Shown here piece after piece: positions 1 through 9,785 of a stretch of DNA of 64,000 nucleotides. The notes beneath the pieces are model-generated. The model ran no database searches. It was not told the DNA's origin and worked only from the letters and a program-made list of their open reading frames with translations. The stretch lies in assembly GCF_000497045.1 (NCBI RefSeq), contig NW_015961951.1:186001-250000 (forward strand). The letters run 5' to 3'. Each line of letters opens with the position of its first letter. Positions within the stretch are counted from its first letter, which is position 1. The position numbers were made by a program, and so were the translations under genes. The stretch is from Kalmanozyma brasiliensis GHG001. Lineage: Eukaryota; Basidiomycota; Ustilaginomycetes; Ustilaginales.

Positions 1-2039
1 TTGCCGACGCGTCGACCGCCCGAGCGAGTCGCTGAAGGGGTGAGCAACCCGCCCGCGCCCATGATCGCTTCCCTCGGAAAAACGTCATCTTCCGCATCGC
101 TGTCTGCAGAAGTTGCGATGCCCAGTCCGACCATCTTCGGTTGGTTCCGGGATGGCGATCCGGGCTTCTTCTTCACCAACCTCGCAGAGGGTGGCACCGA
201 AATGCCCTTCTCGTCCAACCACAGCTGGTGGAATCGCGCACATCGTTCCCTTAGTCGTCGTCCGACCTCGGCCTTGCGCGTCTCCAAACCGTTGTTCCAC
301 ATAGCCACGACGGACATGCCTTCCCTCGCCTTGACTGCTTCCCTTGTCGTGTCGAGTGAGCTACCGGACGTCTCCCTCTTCCTTCTCGGCGAGGCTGTCA
401 CCGGCGAAGACGCAAAGGGCGATCTGAGCAGCCGCTCGCTGGCCGATGACGGTGGTGGGGTGGAAGGCATCTTTGGCGTACCTTTGACCTTTTCATCGAA
501 CCCCTCTTCGCGCACCTTGGGCGAAGCGCTCACGCTAACGCCTCCGAAGCCGATCTCTGTAGGTGGCGTCTTCTCCCGAACGGTGCGTCTGATTTCGAGC
601 TCGATGCCCAGTCCCCAATCCAACGCTCTTCGCCCAGTGCGCGTGTCCATACTTCGCGTCTTGCTAATGATGAATCCCAACCCTCGCACCTCTTCCACCT
701 CCTCGGGGGAAGAGCGGTGGAAGTCGGACCAGACACTCGCCAGTCGACGCAGCTCGGTGGGACCCAGACGTCGACCACCCGATCGCTCCACCAGCGGTCG
801 CAGCGCTGTGTATGAGATGAGGTTGGGGAGGCGCACGATCTTGTGCGTCTCCGACTGGTCCGATGAGGAGGAGTCGAGGGTGGCTGTGGCGCATCCGGCG
901 GTGGCGAGGTGCACCACCAACGCGTGCTCTAGCGCCATGTGAAGGGTTAGGATGCTCGAGTAGAAGCTTGGCAGTGGCAGATCCGTCGATAGGGCATGTT
1001 TGGGTTCCGGTAGTTGCACCTCTTCCTCTGTCAAGACCGGGTCTGAGCCCAGATCGACAGATTCCTCGACCGCAGCTGGTGCTGTAGGTCGGCCCAGACT
1101 GGGCATGCTGGAAGACGCAGGCAGGGTCGCACCACGAAACAGCGCAGCCGCCTTCTGCGTCGCCATCGGCGGCAAAGGCAACCCCGTCGGCCTCGACCGT
1201 ACGCTGCGTGGCGTAATGTACCCTTCCTCATCCTCATCGACGATCCGTCGCAGTGCCTGCTCCTTCGGCGTCCCCACCACCGCTCTTGCGAGTAGCGGAG
1301 ACTTGTGTGGACTGCCCAGTACCACTCGCGTTCCCTTCGCCCGACCGGGTGTCAGCACAAGTCCATCTTCCTCTTCCGTCCCCAGCACCTCCGGTTCGCC
1401 CGTGATGAGTCGCCGTGGAGTACCATCCACCGTGCGTGGCGTTTTCGACGGCGAGGTGGATTTGGGTGGAGTAGTCATCTTTCGCTTGCTCGGACTGGAG
1501 CTGCTGCCAGAGGGTTTGGAAGGAGAGCGGTTGAGCAAGAGGTACATCTTGTTGGTATCCGGATCGGTACGGACCGAGATCGGCGAGGTTTGGGTGGGTT
1601 CGAGGAGTGGAGAGGAGCGAGAGGCGCGGGGTGTGGCTGGTGGTGTGCCAAGAAGCGATATGGGTGCATCTTGGACTGAAGACGACGACGAAGCGAGTCG
1701 GGCTGATGGGCTGGATTGGAGCATGCTCTCGTTCTCGGCAAGGATGCGATCGACTTCGCCTTCGTCCGGCGTTCGAAGCCGCGTGCGAGTCGCCCGTCGT
1801 GGTGTCGACTTCTTTGGTGTCGGAGGTTTGGATGATGTGGCGGGTGAGGAGAAGACATCGTTGCTGCTGGACGCTGTCGGGATCACTGTTGTCAGAGGGT
1901 GTGATGATGCGACCTTGACTGTTTGGGCGACGGGGGTGGCGACATCTTTGACCGGCTTGACCTTGATGGATCGGGTGGCGCGGCTGATGCTCGCTTTCGA
2001 CGCTGCAAAGTGCGAGGCGATGCCTCTGTTGGGCGCCAT
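1..2039 (-). CDS. CDT1: DNA replication licensing factor Cdt1 (left-truncated)
   Basis: Open minus-strand frame from an ATG at 2039 to the window edge (679 codons, no stop reached, so the C-terminus is missing). Residues ~1-350 are disordered and full of SP/TP sites (for example TPKKSTPRR, TPRTVDGTPRR), as expected of a CDK-regulated licensing protein. Residues ~355-485 hold a Cdt1-like winged-helix core: a helix around MALEHALVVHLATAG, then LPNLISYTALRPLVERSGG, RRLGPTELRRLASVW, and a strand region ending in GLGIELEIRR. Known family role: Cdt1 loads the MCM2-7 helicase on origins in G1 together with ORC and Cdc6. The plus-strand frames over it (1-942, 1000-2052) are antisense shadows. It is divergent from the DUF924 gene with a 583 bp spacer. 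The assignment rests on pattern recognition of a weakly conserved family. Confidence 0.72.
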   Translation of the reverse strand, partial: MAPNRGIASHFAASKASISRATRSIKVKPVKDVATPVAQTVKVASSHPLTTVIPTASSSNDVFSSPATSSKPPTPKKSTPRRATRTRLRTPDEGEVDRILAENESMLQSSPSARLASSSSSVQDAPISLLGTPPATPRASRSSPLLEPTQTSPISVRTDPDTNKMYLLLNRSPSKPSGSSSSPSKRKMTTPPKSTSPSKTPRTVDGTPRRLITGEPEVLGTEEEDGLVLTPGRAKGTRVVLGSPHKSPLLARAVVGTPKEQALRRIVDEDEEGYITPRSVRSRPTGLPLPPMATQKAAALFRGATLPASSSMPSLGRPTAPAAVEESVDLGSDPVLTEEEVQLPEPKHALSTDLPLPSFYSSILTLHMALEHALVVHLATAGCATATLDSSSSDQSETHKIVRLPNLISYTALRPLVERSGGRRLGPTELRRLASVWSDFHRSSPEEVEEVRGLGFIISKTRSMDTRTGRRALDWGLGIELEIRRTVREKTPPTEIGFGGVSVSASPKVREEGFDEKVKGTPKMPSTPPPSSASERLLRSPFASSPVTASPRRKRETSGSSLDTTREAVKAREGMSVVAMWNNGLETRKAEVGRRLRERCARFHQLWLDEKGISVPPSARLVKKKPGSPSRNQPKMVGLGIATSADSDAEDDVFPREAIMGAGGLLTPSATRSGGRRVG

Positions 2040-2622
2040 AGTAGCGTGCTGAATGAAGAGGCTTGAGTCAAGACGCTGTGTCGAAGCCGGGAGTGGTGCC
2101 TGGGCCAGCAATTGCGCGTCTGGAACGAGACACGGGGCTCTGCTCAGCAGGCCCTTCTATGGAAGTTGAATTTGAATTGCCGCCGAAGGTTCCAGGTCGG
2201 CGTAGCAGGAATGCTGCCGCTTCCTATCCCGAAGACTGTCGTAGGACCGAGACGACAACGAATGACGAAAGGACGACTGCTGATGGTGGTGGTGGCTAGC
2301 CGACCAGAATGCCGAACGAGGACAAAGCCTTTCGGGTGGAATCTCATTCAACCTTCCTGAGACCCTGACAATGAATTTTTCAGCCGGCTGAATCTGTGCG
2401 CGTCCACGTGCTAACATGCTTCTTGCCGCCGAAAATCGCCTGCGGCTTTCTCCACATTTTCATTTCATCATGCACGTCAAAGCGTTGTGCGACGCTGATC
2501 CTCGGGGTGTGGGAGCTCCTCTTCGTGACTGCTCGCCATCGTCATCATCATCAACCGATCACCGTCCAGGCAGCACGCATTGACTCACCATCGCCACCAC
2601 CACCTTTTACCGACTACGCACG
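2040..2622. other. Divergent intergenic region CDT1/DUF924
   Basis: 583 bp between two divergent starts, presumably holding both promoters. The DUF924 side is rich in CATC/CACC runs just before its ATG. No TATA box, ACGCGT box, tRNA or convincing small ORF was seen. Confidence 0.5.
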
Positions 2623-3282
2623 ATGACTTCGGCAGCAGCCTCTTTGGTCGGCAAGACGTTTCAAGAGATCCTTCGGACGCCCCCGCCCGCTGTATCTGCC
2701 GGTGTGGGCGGCTTGATCGACATGGCGTTGTTCTGGAAAGCCGCGGGACCATCTCGATACTTTGCGCAGAGCGAAGAGTTCGATCGGCAGCTCGTCGAGC
2801 GGTACTCGCGCATTTATCCAGAAGCCTATGCGGAAAAGCTCACGCCCACCATTCCTTCTGCCTCGGCGGAAACCTCGGGAGAGAGCATGCTAGCCGAACA
2901 GCATCTAGGGATGGTCCTGTTGCTCGATCAGTTCCCGCGCAACGCCTTTCGTGGCTCACCAAAGCAATACCAGTCAGATCGACTCGCCAAGAAGTGGGCC
3001 GAGATCGCCATCGAGCACGGATTGAACAGGAAGGTGGATGAATCGGTGGAGCTCTTCTTCTATCTACCATGGGGGCATTCTGAGAATCTTGAAGATCAGG
3101 ACAAGGGTCTCAGAGAGGCGGAGAGGATCGGTGGGCAATTTCTGGGCGCTGCGAGGGAGCATAGGGAGGTCATTGCTAGATTCGGCAGGTTTTGCCATCG
3201 GAACGAGGTGCTAGGGAGAGAGTCGACCGAGGAGGAGAAGGAGTGGCTCGCCAACGAGGCGCATGCTTGGGCCAAGTCGTAG
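2623..3282 (+). CDS. DUF924 family protein
   Basis: 219 residues, single exon, ATG at 2623 preceded by a purine at -3. It carries the hallmark DUF924 blocks in order: WFAKS-like RYFAQSEEFDRQLVERY (~45-61), LGMVLLLDQFPRNAFRG (~94-110), SDRLAKKWAEIAIEHGL, FFYLPWGHSENLEDQD (~145-160) and HREVIARFGRFCHRNEVLGRE (~180-200), ending in EEKEWLANEAHAWAKS. The length equals the usual ~180-220 residues of the family, which is widespread in bacteria and fungi. The fold is alpha-helical and TPR-like; its biochemical role is unknown. The family's bacterial abundance allows an old transfer, but nothing here (codon use, neighbours) points to a recent one. It converges on the FHL1-like gene with 216 bp between stops. 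Confidence 0.88.
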   Translation: MTSAAASLVGKTFQEILRTPPPAVSAGVGGLIDMALFWKAAGPSRYFAQSEEFDRQLVERYSRIYPEAYAEKLTPTIPSASAETSGESMLAEQHLGMVLLLDQFPRNAFRGSPKQYQSDRLAKKWAEIAIEHGLNRKVDESVELFFYLPWGHSENLEDQDKGLREAERIGGQFLGAAREHREVIARFGRFCHRNEVLGRESTEEEKEWLANEAHAWAKS

Positions 3283-3498
3283 TTCGCCATCTCTGGACTT
3301 GGAGCGATGAGCATCTCTGTCATTGAAGCTTGAAGCTCGTCAACGATCACACTCAGCATTGTGTAGCAAGACTTCACAATCACGTCATGCTTGGTTCACG
3401 TCTCCATTAGTCCTCACCCTCAACGTCAATGATACAAGAGAGTCACTACTATACACCTCTTCACTGCAATAAGATACCACTTCCCGCTTCGCTCTGTC

Positions 3499-6400
3499 TC
3501 AGCCCACTTTCGGTCCAGGCGAAGGGCTGGGTCCTGCAGGCGCCGGTGACGACTCACCAGGCCCCGGAGTCGCAGTACCTTCCCGCGTGCCAGCCCCCGT
3601 CGATGCCTTCTTCTTCTTCTTGCCGCTGCCGCCCTTCTTGCCTTGCTGCGCCGCGAGCTTGTTGGCCATCTGCAGCAGTTGCAGCTGTCCAGGCGTGAGC
3701 TTGGCCAGCTGCTTGCCGCCACTCGCGCCGCTCTCCTGCTGCTGCTTGCGCAAGAGTGCGATGAGTGCCGCCGCTTCTGGGTGCGCAGCAAGCGCCGACA
3801 GTGCTGAGAGCGGATCGTCGCTGTCGGTCGCGGCGGGTGCGGGAGAGGCGCTGGGGCCGGCTGCATCAGATGCGGCAGCGGTGCTGCTCGATGTTGGCTT
3901 GCCGGCTCCATTCGCCTCCGAAGCTGCGGTCGGCTTGACCGGCGAACCTGATTTCTGCGGCGCGCTGCCGGAAGCGACTGGCGTAACGGCCGATGGCTTT
4001 GCCGGCGATGCAGCCAAGTTTGTGACAGCGGAAGCAGGAGCCGGCGTGCTCGCCTTGGTCGCCGCAGTAGTCGCAGGGACAGAAGGCCGTATCGGTGTGC
4101 TCGGAAGAACGGGCGCTTTGGCTGGCGCAGATGCGTTTGAAGTGGACTGCGCCGTGGCCGGAGATCCAGTTGAGCCGGCCGCTGTGCCCGGTGTGTTGAC
4201 CTTGGCACTCGCAGTCGCGCTCTGTGAGCTGCCGGCGACGGCGGGCTTGACAGGCGTAGGCAGCACCGGCTTGGGCAGCGTCGTCATCGAATGCAAAGAC
4301 GTTGCCGACACAGGCGGCTTGGGAAGCGCCGTCGTCGCTGAGACCGCTTTGTTGGCCGGCGATGCAGTGCCGTTCGCTCCAGCAGTGGTAGTGGACACAG
4401 AGGCAGCTGGTGCCGGTGAGGGTGCCGGCGTGGCCTTGCCAGCAGCTGCTGAGGTAGTCGATGCTGGCTTGACATTGGCTGCCGGCGTCGGACCTGCAGG
4501 GGAAGCGGTCTTGCTCTGAGCTGCCACCTGTTGCTGCTTCATCCGCTCCTTCAGATGCGTGACCAAGTAGGCTTGCAGCACTTGCAGAGCCTGCTGGGCG
4601 CCTAGGCCTTCGATCTGCGCCAGCTGTCCGGCGTTGAGATGGCCAAACACTTGCGGGCTGAGGTACAGCTTGCCATCGTGGTGGACGATGGGGGGCGTTT
4701 CGAGCAGCGACTCGATCGTTCCCGGCGCAGCCTTGGGCTTGTCGGCCGCGGCGGCTGCAGCGGATGACGGGGGCGTACCGATGATGAGCGGAATGCGGAT
4801 CGCCGGCAACGATCCGGGTGTGCCAGCTGCTGCTGTCGCGGCCGCTCCAACTGCTGCAGCTGCCGATGCTGGATTCGCTGTAGCAGTAGTGGCACTCGCG
4901 CCTGGCTTGGGACCAACTGCGGTCGTACCACCAGGCGTGTTGGCGCTAGGTACACCAGCGGCACCAACGGGGGCAGGCGGACCAGCTGCTGCCGCCTTGG
5001 CCGCCTCCTCCTTCTGCTTGGCCAGGTTGGCACGATGCTGCTCGGCCACCTTGGAGTCGGACATGGTGTAAAAGATGCCTTTGCCCGGCTCGTCCGATCG
5101 GCGCGGGATGCGAGTGAATTCACGAGTCGAGCCAATGGCATGACGGATGGAGCTCTGCCAGTCTCGACCGGTGTGTCTGCCGTTGCGCTTAAACCAGACC
5201 CACTTGTTGGCGATCCACTCGTACACCTCTTGCAGCGTGAGCTTGCCGTTCTTCTTGGTGCAGTGATCGGAGCGAAGCGCCTGCGAGATGAGCTCGACGT
5301 TGGTCAAATCCGGTTTGTCTTCGGGCCCGGGCGGCGGCTTGGGGGCAGCCGGGGCCGGGGCTAGCGATGCGGTCGGGACAGCGCTTGCTGTGCTCGGGGT
5401 GGTGCCTCCAACGCCGGCGGCGGCCGGTTTCTGACTCTGCTTGGCTTGCGCATTGGCCAGACTGGCTGCCGAGGCGATGATGCTAGCTGTCGTGGGCCAA
5501 GTGGAAGGATCGGAGCCCGAGGTACTAGCAGTGGACGCAGGGCCCGGTGTCGAGTTCGGAGCAGGGAGCGATGTCGTCGCCGACGTGGAGCCATATGCGT
5601 TGGCACCGGATGCACTCGGACCCGCCTTTCCGGTAGCAGCCGTGGGGATCATGGGCAGAGTCGAAGCCATCGGTCCAGCGGCGTTTGGCAACATTTGTGC
5701 AGAAGCGGAACCGTACCCGGGAATCGAGCCAGAGACAGCATGGGCCGCAGCGATGATAGCGGAAGCGGCGGACGCCGAGCTCGGATCGTATGGCATCGAG
5801 GTGGGCGGCAGGTTCTGGCCGGCGAAGGATCCAGGGAAGGCGCCCATGGGCATCGTCGAGGGGCCGACAGGAGTGCCTGGGACCGTGGAGCCTGGTGTGC
5901 CAGCAAGGCCCGAAGGCGTCGGCGACACCTCTTCGGCCGCCCCTTTCTTCTTCTTTGGCTTGGCCGGCTTTGCCTTTGCTGGCTTCGCTTTGGCAGCTGC
6001 GCTCGGAGCGGATGCCGTCTTTTCGGTCGTCTTTTGACCGACCTTGGAAGCGGGCCCGGCAGGTGCGCTCGCGGTCGTGGTAGCGGCAGGCATCGCTGCG
6101 GTTGCACTGTTCGACGCAACAGCTGGCGCGATGGGCGCGAATGCTGCTTTGGAAGAAGGAGCCGCTGCCGACGAACTCGCGCTGGTCGTCGTGGCGGGTT
6201 TCACATCCACCATGACAACATCGTCGTCTGCTGAAGCTGTCGCCGCCGTCGTGGAAGCAGATGCAGCGCTTGTCGTGGGTGTCGCCTTGCCCTTCTTGGG
6301 ACTGACCGAAGTGATGCGCGCAGAGGCGTCGGCTCGAGCCTTGGCGGCTTTGGTGCGCTTGGCAGCATCGAGCGCTTCGATACCGATGGGCGTACCCACC

Positions 6401-8559
6401 TTGAGAGCGGGCTCCTCCTCGGACGCTGCTTCGCCTCTCTTCCTCTTACGACCTGCGATGCCTGCACCCATGGCCCAGGCAGGCGTTGGGGATTCCTTCT
6501 TGACCCCAGCTGCCTCTCCGATGCCATCCGGTTCTGCGCCCTTGGCTCTGCCAGCTTTGGCGCCCTTGGCCGCCTTCTGACCTTTGACGCCTTTGGTCGG
6601 TCGTTTGCCAGCCGTGCTTCCTCGACGATTACTAGGTGGCGGCGTGACGATGCCGTCGTCGTCCTCTTCCTCCTCCTCCACTTCGCTGCTCTGCTCTCCT
6701 GCACTCGGAGTGCCGAGACTGTCGCTGTCGTCGCCGTCGGGACGCGTGTCTGGGACGGGACCTTTGGTCGGCATCTTGCCTTGTCCTGCGCCTTTGCCTT
6801 TGCCCTTGCCTGCAGCTCTGTTGGCGAGAGCAGCAGCGGTGGTCTTGGCCGAAGCTTTGCCCCTTCTGCTGGTGGTCTTGCTCTGCTCTTCCAACGCTTC
6901 ATCGTCCGAGTCGTCTGCAGCAGCACTGTCGGATGCTTTGCCGACCTTGGACTTGGGCTTGAGGACGAGCCTTCGTTTTGGCTTTGCGTCCCGACGTGCG
7001 GGATCAAGTTTGCCCCTGCCGCCTGCTGCTGACGATCTCCGGCGGCCCTTCGTGCCATCCTGCCCTTCGTATTCGTCCTCCCCTCCGCTGGATGCAGACA
7101 CGGATCCTTCCTCTTCGTCTTCCTCTTCATCGTCTTCGTCCTCGTCCTCGTCATCCTTATCATCGTCATCGTCCTCTTGGTCGTCGCTGCTGAGATCGGA
7201 CAAGGACTCGGATTCAGAATTGTGGGCGCGTTGACTGTCGCCGTCGATGCTGTAGGATGCTGCGCCGGGAGGTGGTGGGAGAACAAAGTAGAAAACGCGC
7301 TCTGCGATCTGGATCTTGGTGCGCTTGCCGAGGACCACGAGTCCGCCTTTTTCTACCCAGACATCATCGACGAAAGCGCCGTTGCGGCCCATGACCATGA
7401 GAACGAATTGACCTTCGCCCTGCTCGGGATCTGTGCCGGGGACCGCTCCCATGCGGGATGCAATGTTGTACGGGTCCTGTGCGACGCCATCTGCACCAGC
7501 AAGGTGAGAGCCACTGACACGACTAAGGGCGGTGGGCGAGGTGATGCGATAGGTACCGGCACCGTTGCCGCTCGAGCTTCGACTGTGGGCTGGGTTGCCA
7601 TTGACAAAGGCGGCGTTGGGAGGAGGATGAACGGGACCGGTGTAGTAGAAGATGCGCGCGTGAAGCCTCGAGATGGACTTGAGCGGGCCGAGATCGACAT
7701 CGACGTCGCCTTCGGTCTTGGATTCGGAAGTGATGTGAGCCTGAGAGAGGCCGGAAGCTGCGTTGGGAAGTTGGGGAGGCAGGGCACCGGGGAGTTGGTT
7801 GGGCTGCAGCTGGCCAGGTCGACGGCCGATGGTCACGTCAAGCGTTTGGATGTAGTACGAAAAGCCAGGAAACTCGAGCTTGGCGTAGGCCTGGATGGGA
7901 CCTTGGTCTTGGTCGTCCTCGTCTTCTGGCTCGAGGTCATCGAAGGCCTCGTCGTCCCAATCCATGTCTTGGCGTGTGAGCGCTTCATTGAGATCGACGG
8001 CGCCTTGGAAAGCTTGTTGCGCAGCGTCAAAGGCTGGATCGGTCGACGGCAATCCTGAAGAGGAATCGAGCATGAGGCCGCCATAGGCATGGATGAGCTG
8101 ATCGGAGCTGGCATTCTGGGCTGCCAGATTGGAGAGATGCGATAAGAGGCCGTTGCCCTCGGCTAGCGACGCAAGCAGCTTGGCATCTTCTTCGTTGAGC
8201 CCCGCTGCTGCTGCTTGTAGCGAAGCGGGCATAGGTGACGATATTGTCATGTCCGGATGCTGCGCAAGCTGCATGCTTGCGTCGCCGGTGCTGGCCATTG
8301 CGTCGGTGTTCTGCGTTCCGAAAGAAGCCGGCTGGCTCGCTATCGCGTCGGCTGAGCTTGCAGTACTACTCGTAAGAGGATCAGCAGTAGGACCAGCACC
8401 GTTGTCTTTGGGCGGTGAGATGGGTATCAAAGCCGGAATGCTGTCCAGAGTCTGGGCGGAAGTCGAGGCGATCGGGTAGAGGTTCTCGATACCTGAAGGA
8501 GACGATCTGCGTGTTGGCGATGATGGCTGTGGGGCCGGTGCTGAATCTGAATCGGCCAT
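3499..8559 (-). CDS. FHL1: FHA-forkhead transcription factor, Fhl1-like
   Basis: 1686 residues in one exon. An FHA domain lies at about residues 224-430 (YIQTLDVTIGRRP, ISRLHARIFYY, GRNGAFVDDVWVEKG, TKIQIAERVFYFVLP), interrupted by a ~100-residue disordered insert. An acidic stretch of Asp/Glu follows at ~455-490, then Lys/Arg-rich segments, and a fork-head winged helix at ~1079-1170 (LISQALRSDHCTKKNGKLT, VYEWIANKWVWFKRNGRHTG, WQSSIRHAIGSTREFTRIPR). The rest is Ala/Pro/Ser/Thr-rich. The FHA plus forkhead pairing is that of yeast Fhl1, which binds ribosomal-protein promoters and recruits the co-activator Ifh1 through its FHA domain. At roughly 1.8 times the length of yeast Fhl1, it is unusually long. 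The regulatory role here is inferred from the domains. Many long frames on the opposite strand are shadows of its biased composition. Confidence 0.88.
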   Translation of the reverse strand: MADSDSAPAPQPSSPTRRSSPSGIENLYPIASTSAQTLDSIPALIPISPPKDNGAGPTADPLTSSTASSADAIASQPASFGTQNTDAMASTGDASMQLAQHPDMTISSPMPASLQAAAAGLNEEDAKLLASLAEGNGLLSHLSNLAAQNASSDQLIHAYGGLMLDSSSGLPSTDPAFDAAQQAFQGAVDLNEALTRQDMDWDDEAFDDLEPEDEDDQDQGPIQAYAKLEFPGFSYYIQTLDVTIGRRPGQLQPNQLPGALPPQLPNAASGLSQAHITSESKTEGDVDVDLGPLKSISRLHARIFYYTGPVHPPPNAAFVNGNPAHSRSSSGNGAGTYRITSPTALSRVSGSHLAGADGVAQDPYNIASRMGAVPGTDPEQGEGQFVLMVMGRNGAFVDDVWVEKGGLVVLGKRTKIQIAERVFYFVLPPPPGAASYSIDGDSQRAHNSESESLSDLSSDDQEDDDDDKDDEDEDEDDEEEDEEEGSVSASSGGEDEYEGQDGTKGRRRSSAAGGRGKLDPARRDAKPKRRLVLKPKSKVGKASDSAAADDSDDEALEEQSKTTSRRGKASAKTTAAALANRAAGKGKGKGAGQGKMPTKGPVPDTRPDGDDSDSLGTPSAGEQSSEVEEEEEDDDGIVTPPPSNRRGSTAGKRPTKGVKGQKAAKGAKAGRAKGAEPDGIGEAAGVKKESPTPAWAMGAGIAGRKRKRGEAASEEEPALKVGTPIGIEALDAAKRTKAAKARADASARITSVSPKKGKATPTTSAASASTTAATASADDDVVMVDVKPATTTSASSSAAAPSSKAAFAPIAPAVASNSATAAMPAATTTASAPAGPASKVGQKTTEKTASAPSAAAKAKPAKAKPAKPKKKKGAAEEVSPTPSGLAGTPGSTVPGTPVGPSTMPMGAFPGSFAGQNLPPTSMPYDPSSASAASAIIAAAHAVSGSIPGYGSASAQMLPNAAGPMASTLPMIPTAATGKAGPSASGANAYGSTSATTSLPAPNSTPGPASTASTSGSDPSTWPTTASIIASAASLANAQAKQSQKPAAAGVGGTTPSTASAVPTASLAPAPAAPKPPPGPEDKPDLTNVELISQALRSDHCTKKNGKLTLQEVYEWIANKWVWFKRNGRHTGRDWQSSIRHAIGSTREFTRIPRRSDEPGKGIFYTMSDSKVAEQHRANLAKQKEEAAKAAAAGPPAPVGAAGVPSANTPGGTTAVGPKPGASATTATANPASAAAAVGAAATAAAGTPGSLPAIRIPLIIGTPPSSAAAAAADKPKAAPGTIESLLETPPIVHHDGKLYLSPQVFGHLNAGQLAQIEGLGAQQALQVLQAYLVTHLKERMKQQQVAAQSKTASPAGPTPAANVKPASTTSAAAGKATPAPSPAPAASVSTTTAGANGTASPANKAVSATTALPKPPVSATSLHSMTTLPKPVLPTPVKPAVAGSSQSATASAKVNTPGTAAGSTGSPATAQSTSNASAPAKAPVLPSTPIRPSVPATTAATKASTPAPASAVTNLAASPAKPSAVTPVASGSAPQKSGSPVKPTAASEANGAGKPTSSSTAAASDAAGPSASPAPAATDSDDPLSALSALAAHPEAAALIALLRKQQQESGASGGKQLAKLTPGQLQLLQMANKLAAQQGKKGGSGKKKKKASTGAGTREGTATPGPGESSPAPAGPSPSPGPKVG

Positions 8560-9785
8560 GATGGCAGCGGATTGACCTACACGACGGTTCCGGTTCTTCC
8601 AGTCAAGGATGGATGGCGGTGATGGAACACATTGATGGTGCTACTCGATACTGCGCGGTTGCTGGAAGGTGGGGGATGATGGATCAGCAAATGACGCGGC
8701 GACAATCCACGTCTGAAACGACGAGCCGGTGTTCGGATTGCCTCTCCAAAGAGACCGTACAGGAGACGTCGCGGGTTGGGAGCGAGGATGATGGTGGTGG
8801 ATGCCGCGAGGGATGATGGTGCAGGCGGCCGAGTCGTGAGCGCTTCCAGCCGGCGATGCGTGCTACCGATGCTGAGCAATCCTCGACTGAGCAGCGATGC
8901 AAGTGGCGTGACTGAGCCTCGACGGAACGAGCCGGTGATTGTGGCGGTGTGAGGATGTGATGGTGATGGGATGGTGATTCCGAACTCGGCTTTGCATACA
9001 ATCGCTTTTGAGATTTTTCGCGCTTGGATTCGACGATGATGGTGCTGCTGCTCACCTTGAACTCAAAATTGAGTGGCTCCACAGGCACCCAAATCAGGGT
9101 TCCTGCACGAGCTGCAACCAGCCGCCCGCCCATTCCCGAATTCCATCCTTTTTTTCTTTCTTTTCTTGCGAGTTTTGGCCAAACTTTGGCTCAGTTTCCC
9201 GAGAGGATATTTTGGCTTTTTGTTTTCAGCAGCGAATCAAACACCTCGAAAAATCACACCTGGCGATGGTCAGCCTCACAAGCGCCATTTGGCTACCCAG
9301 CGTACCGGGCAGCACTGTCTGCCGATGAAGCGCGCGCACCCTCTTATGATAGTCTGATTCCAAGAACAACGAGAATCGCGTTGCAGTGGCAAGTCAGCGT
9401 TCGGTCACCGGACGAAGCTCAGACTCTACCTCGATAACAACGTCACAAAAAGGAGGCCCAAAAATCAAGGTCGAGAAATTCGGACCGCCATCTGCAGGCC
9501 TGATTTTTTTTTCCGATGTCGCCTCCACTCAAAAAGTTTTTGCAAGCGTGACACCATGTGATGGCGACCCTGAACCCATCTTTGAGCTACAACCATCATC
9601 ACCAACCATTCACGACGCCAGGATCAACACCGGGGCTCTAGCTTGCCTCGCCGCCGCATACATCAGAGCTGGGGAGCAGGCCGGAAGGATGCACCACCAG
9701 TACTTGTGGTTGGTTTTGGCGTAGCTTCAGTATCTTTGGCCCCCGGACCGTGCGTGTGAGGAGACTAACGACGGTTACTGCCGCC
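8560..9785. other. Long divergent intergenic region
   Basis: 1226 bp between the starts of the FHL1-like gene (-) and the hypothetical gene at 9786 (+). It contains T-rich runs near 9150-9180 and 9507-9513 and no recognisable gene, tRNA or repeat. Probably promoters and long 5' leaders. Confidence 0.45.

Noticed and set aside
1000..2052. Long plus-strand frames at 1-942 and 1000-2052
   Set aside because: Antisense to a better minus-strand frame with CDT1 features; the plus-strand products are low-complexity and have no domain.
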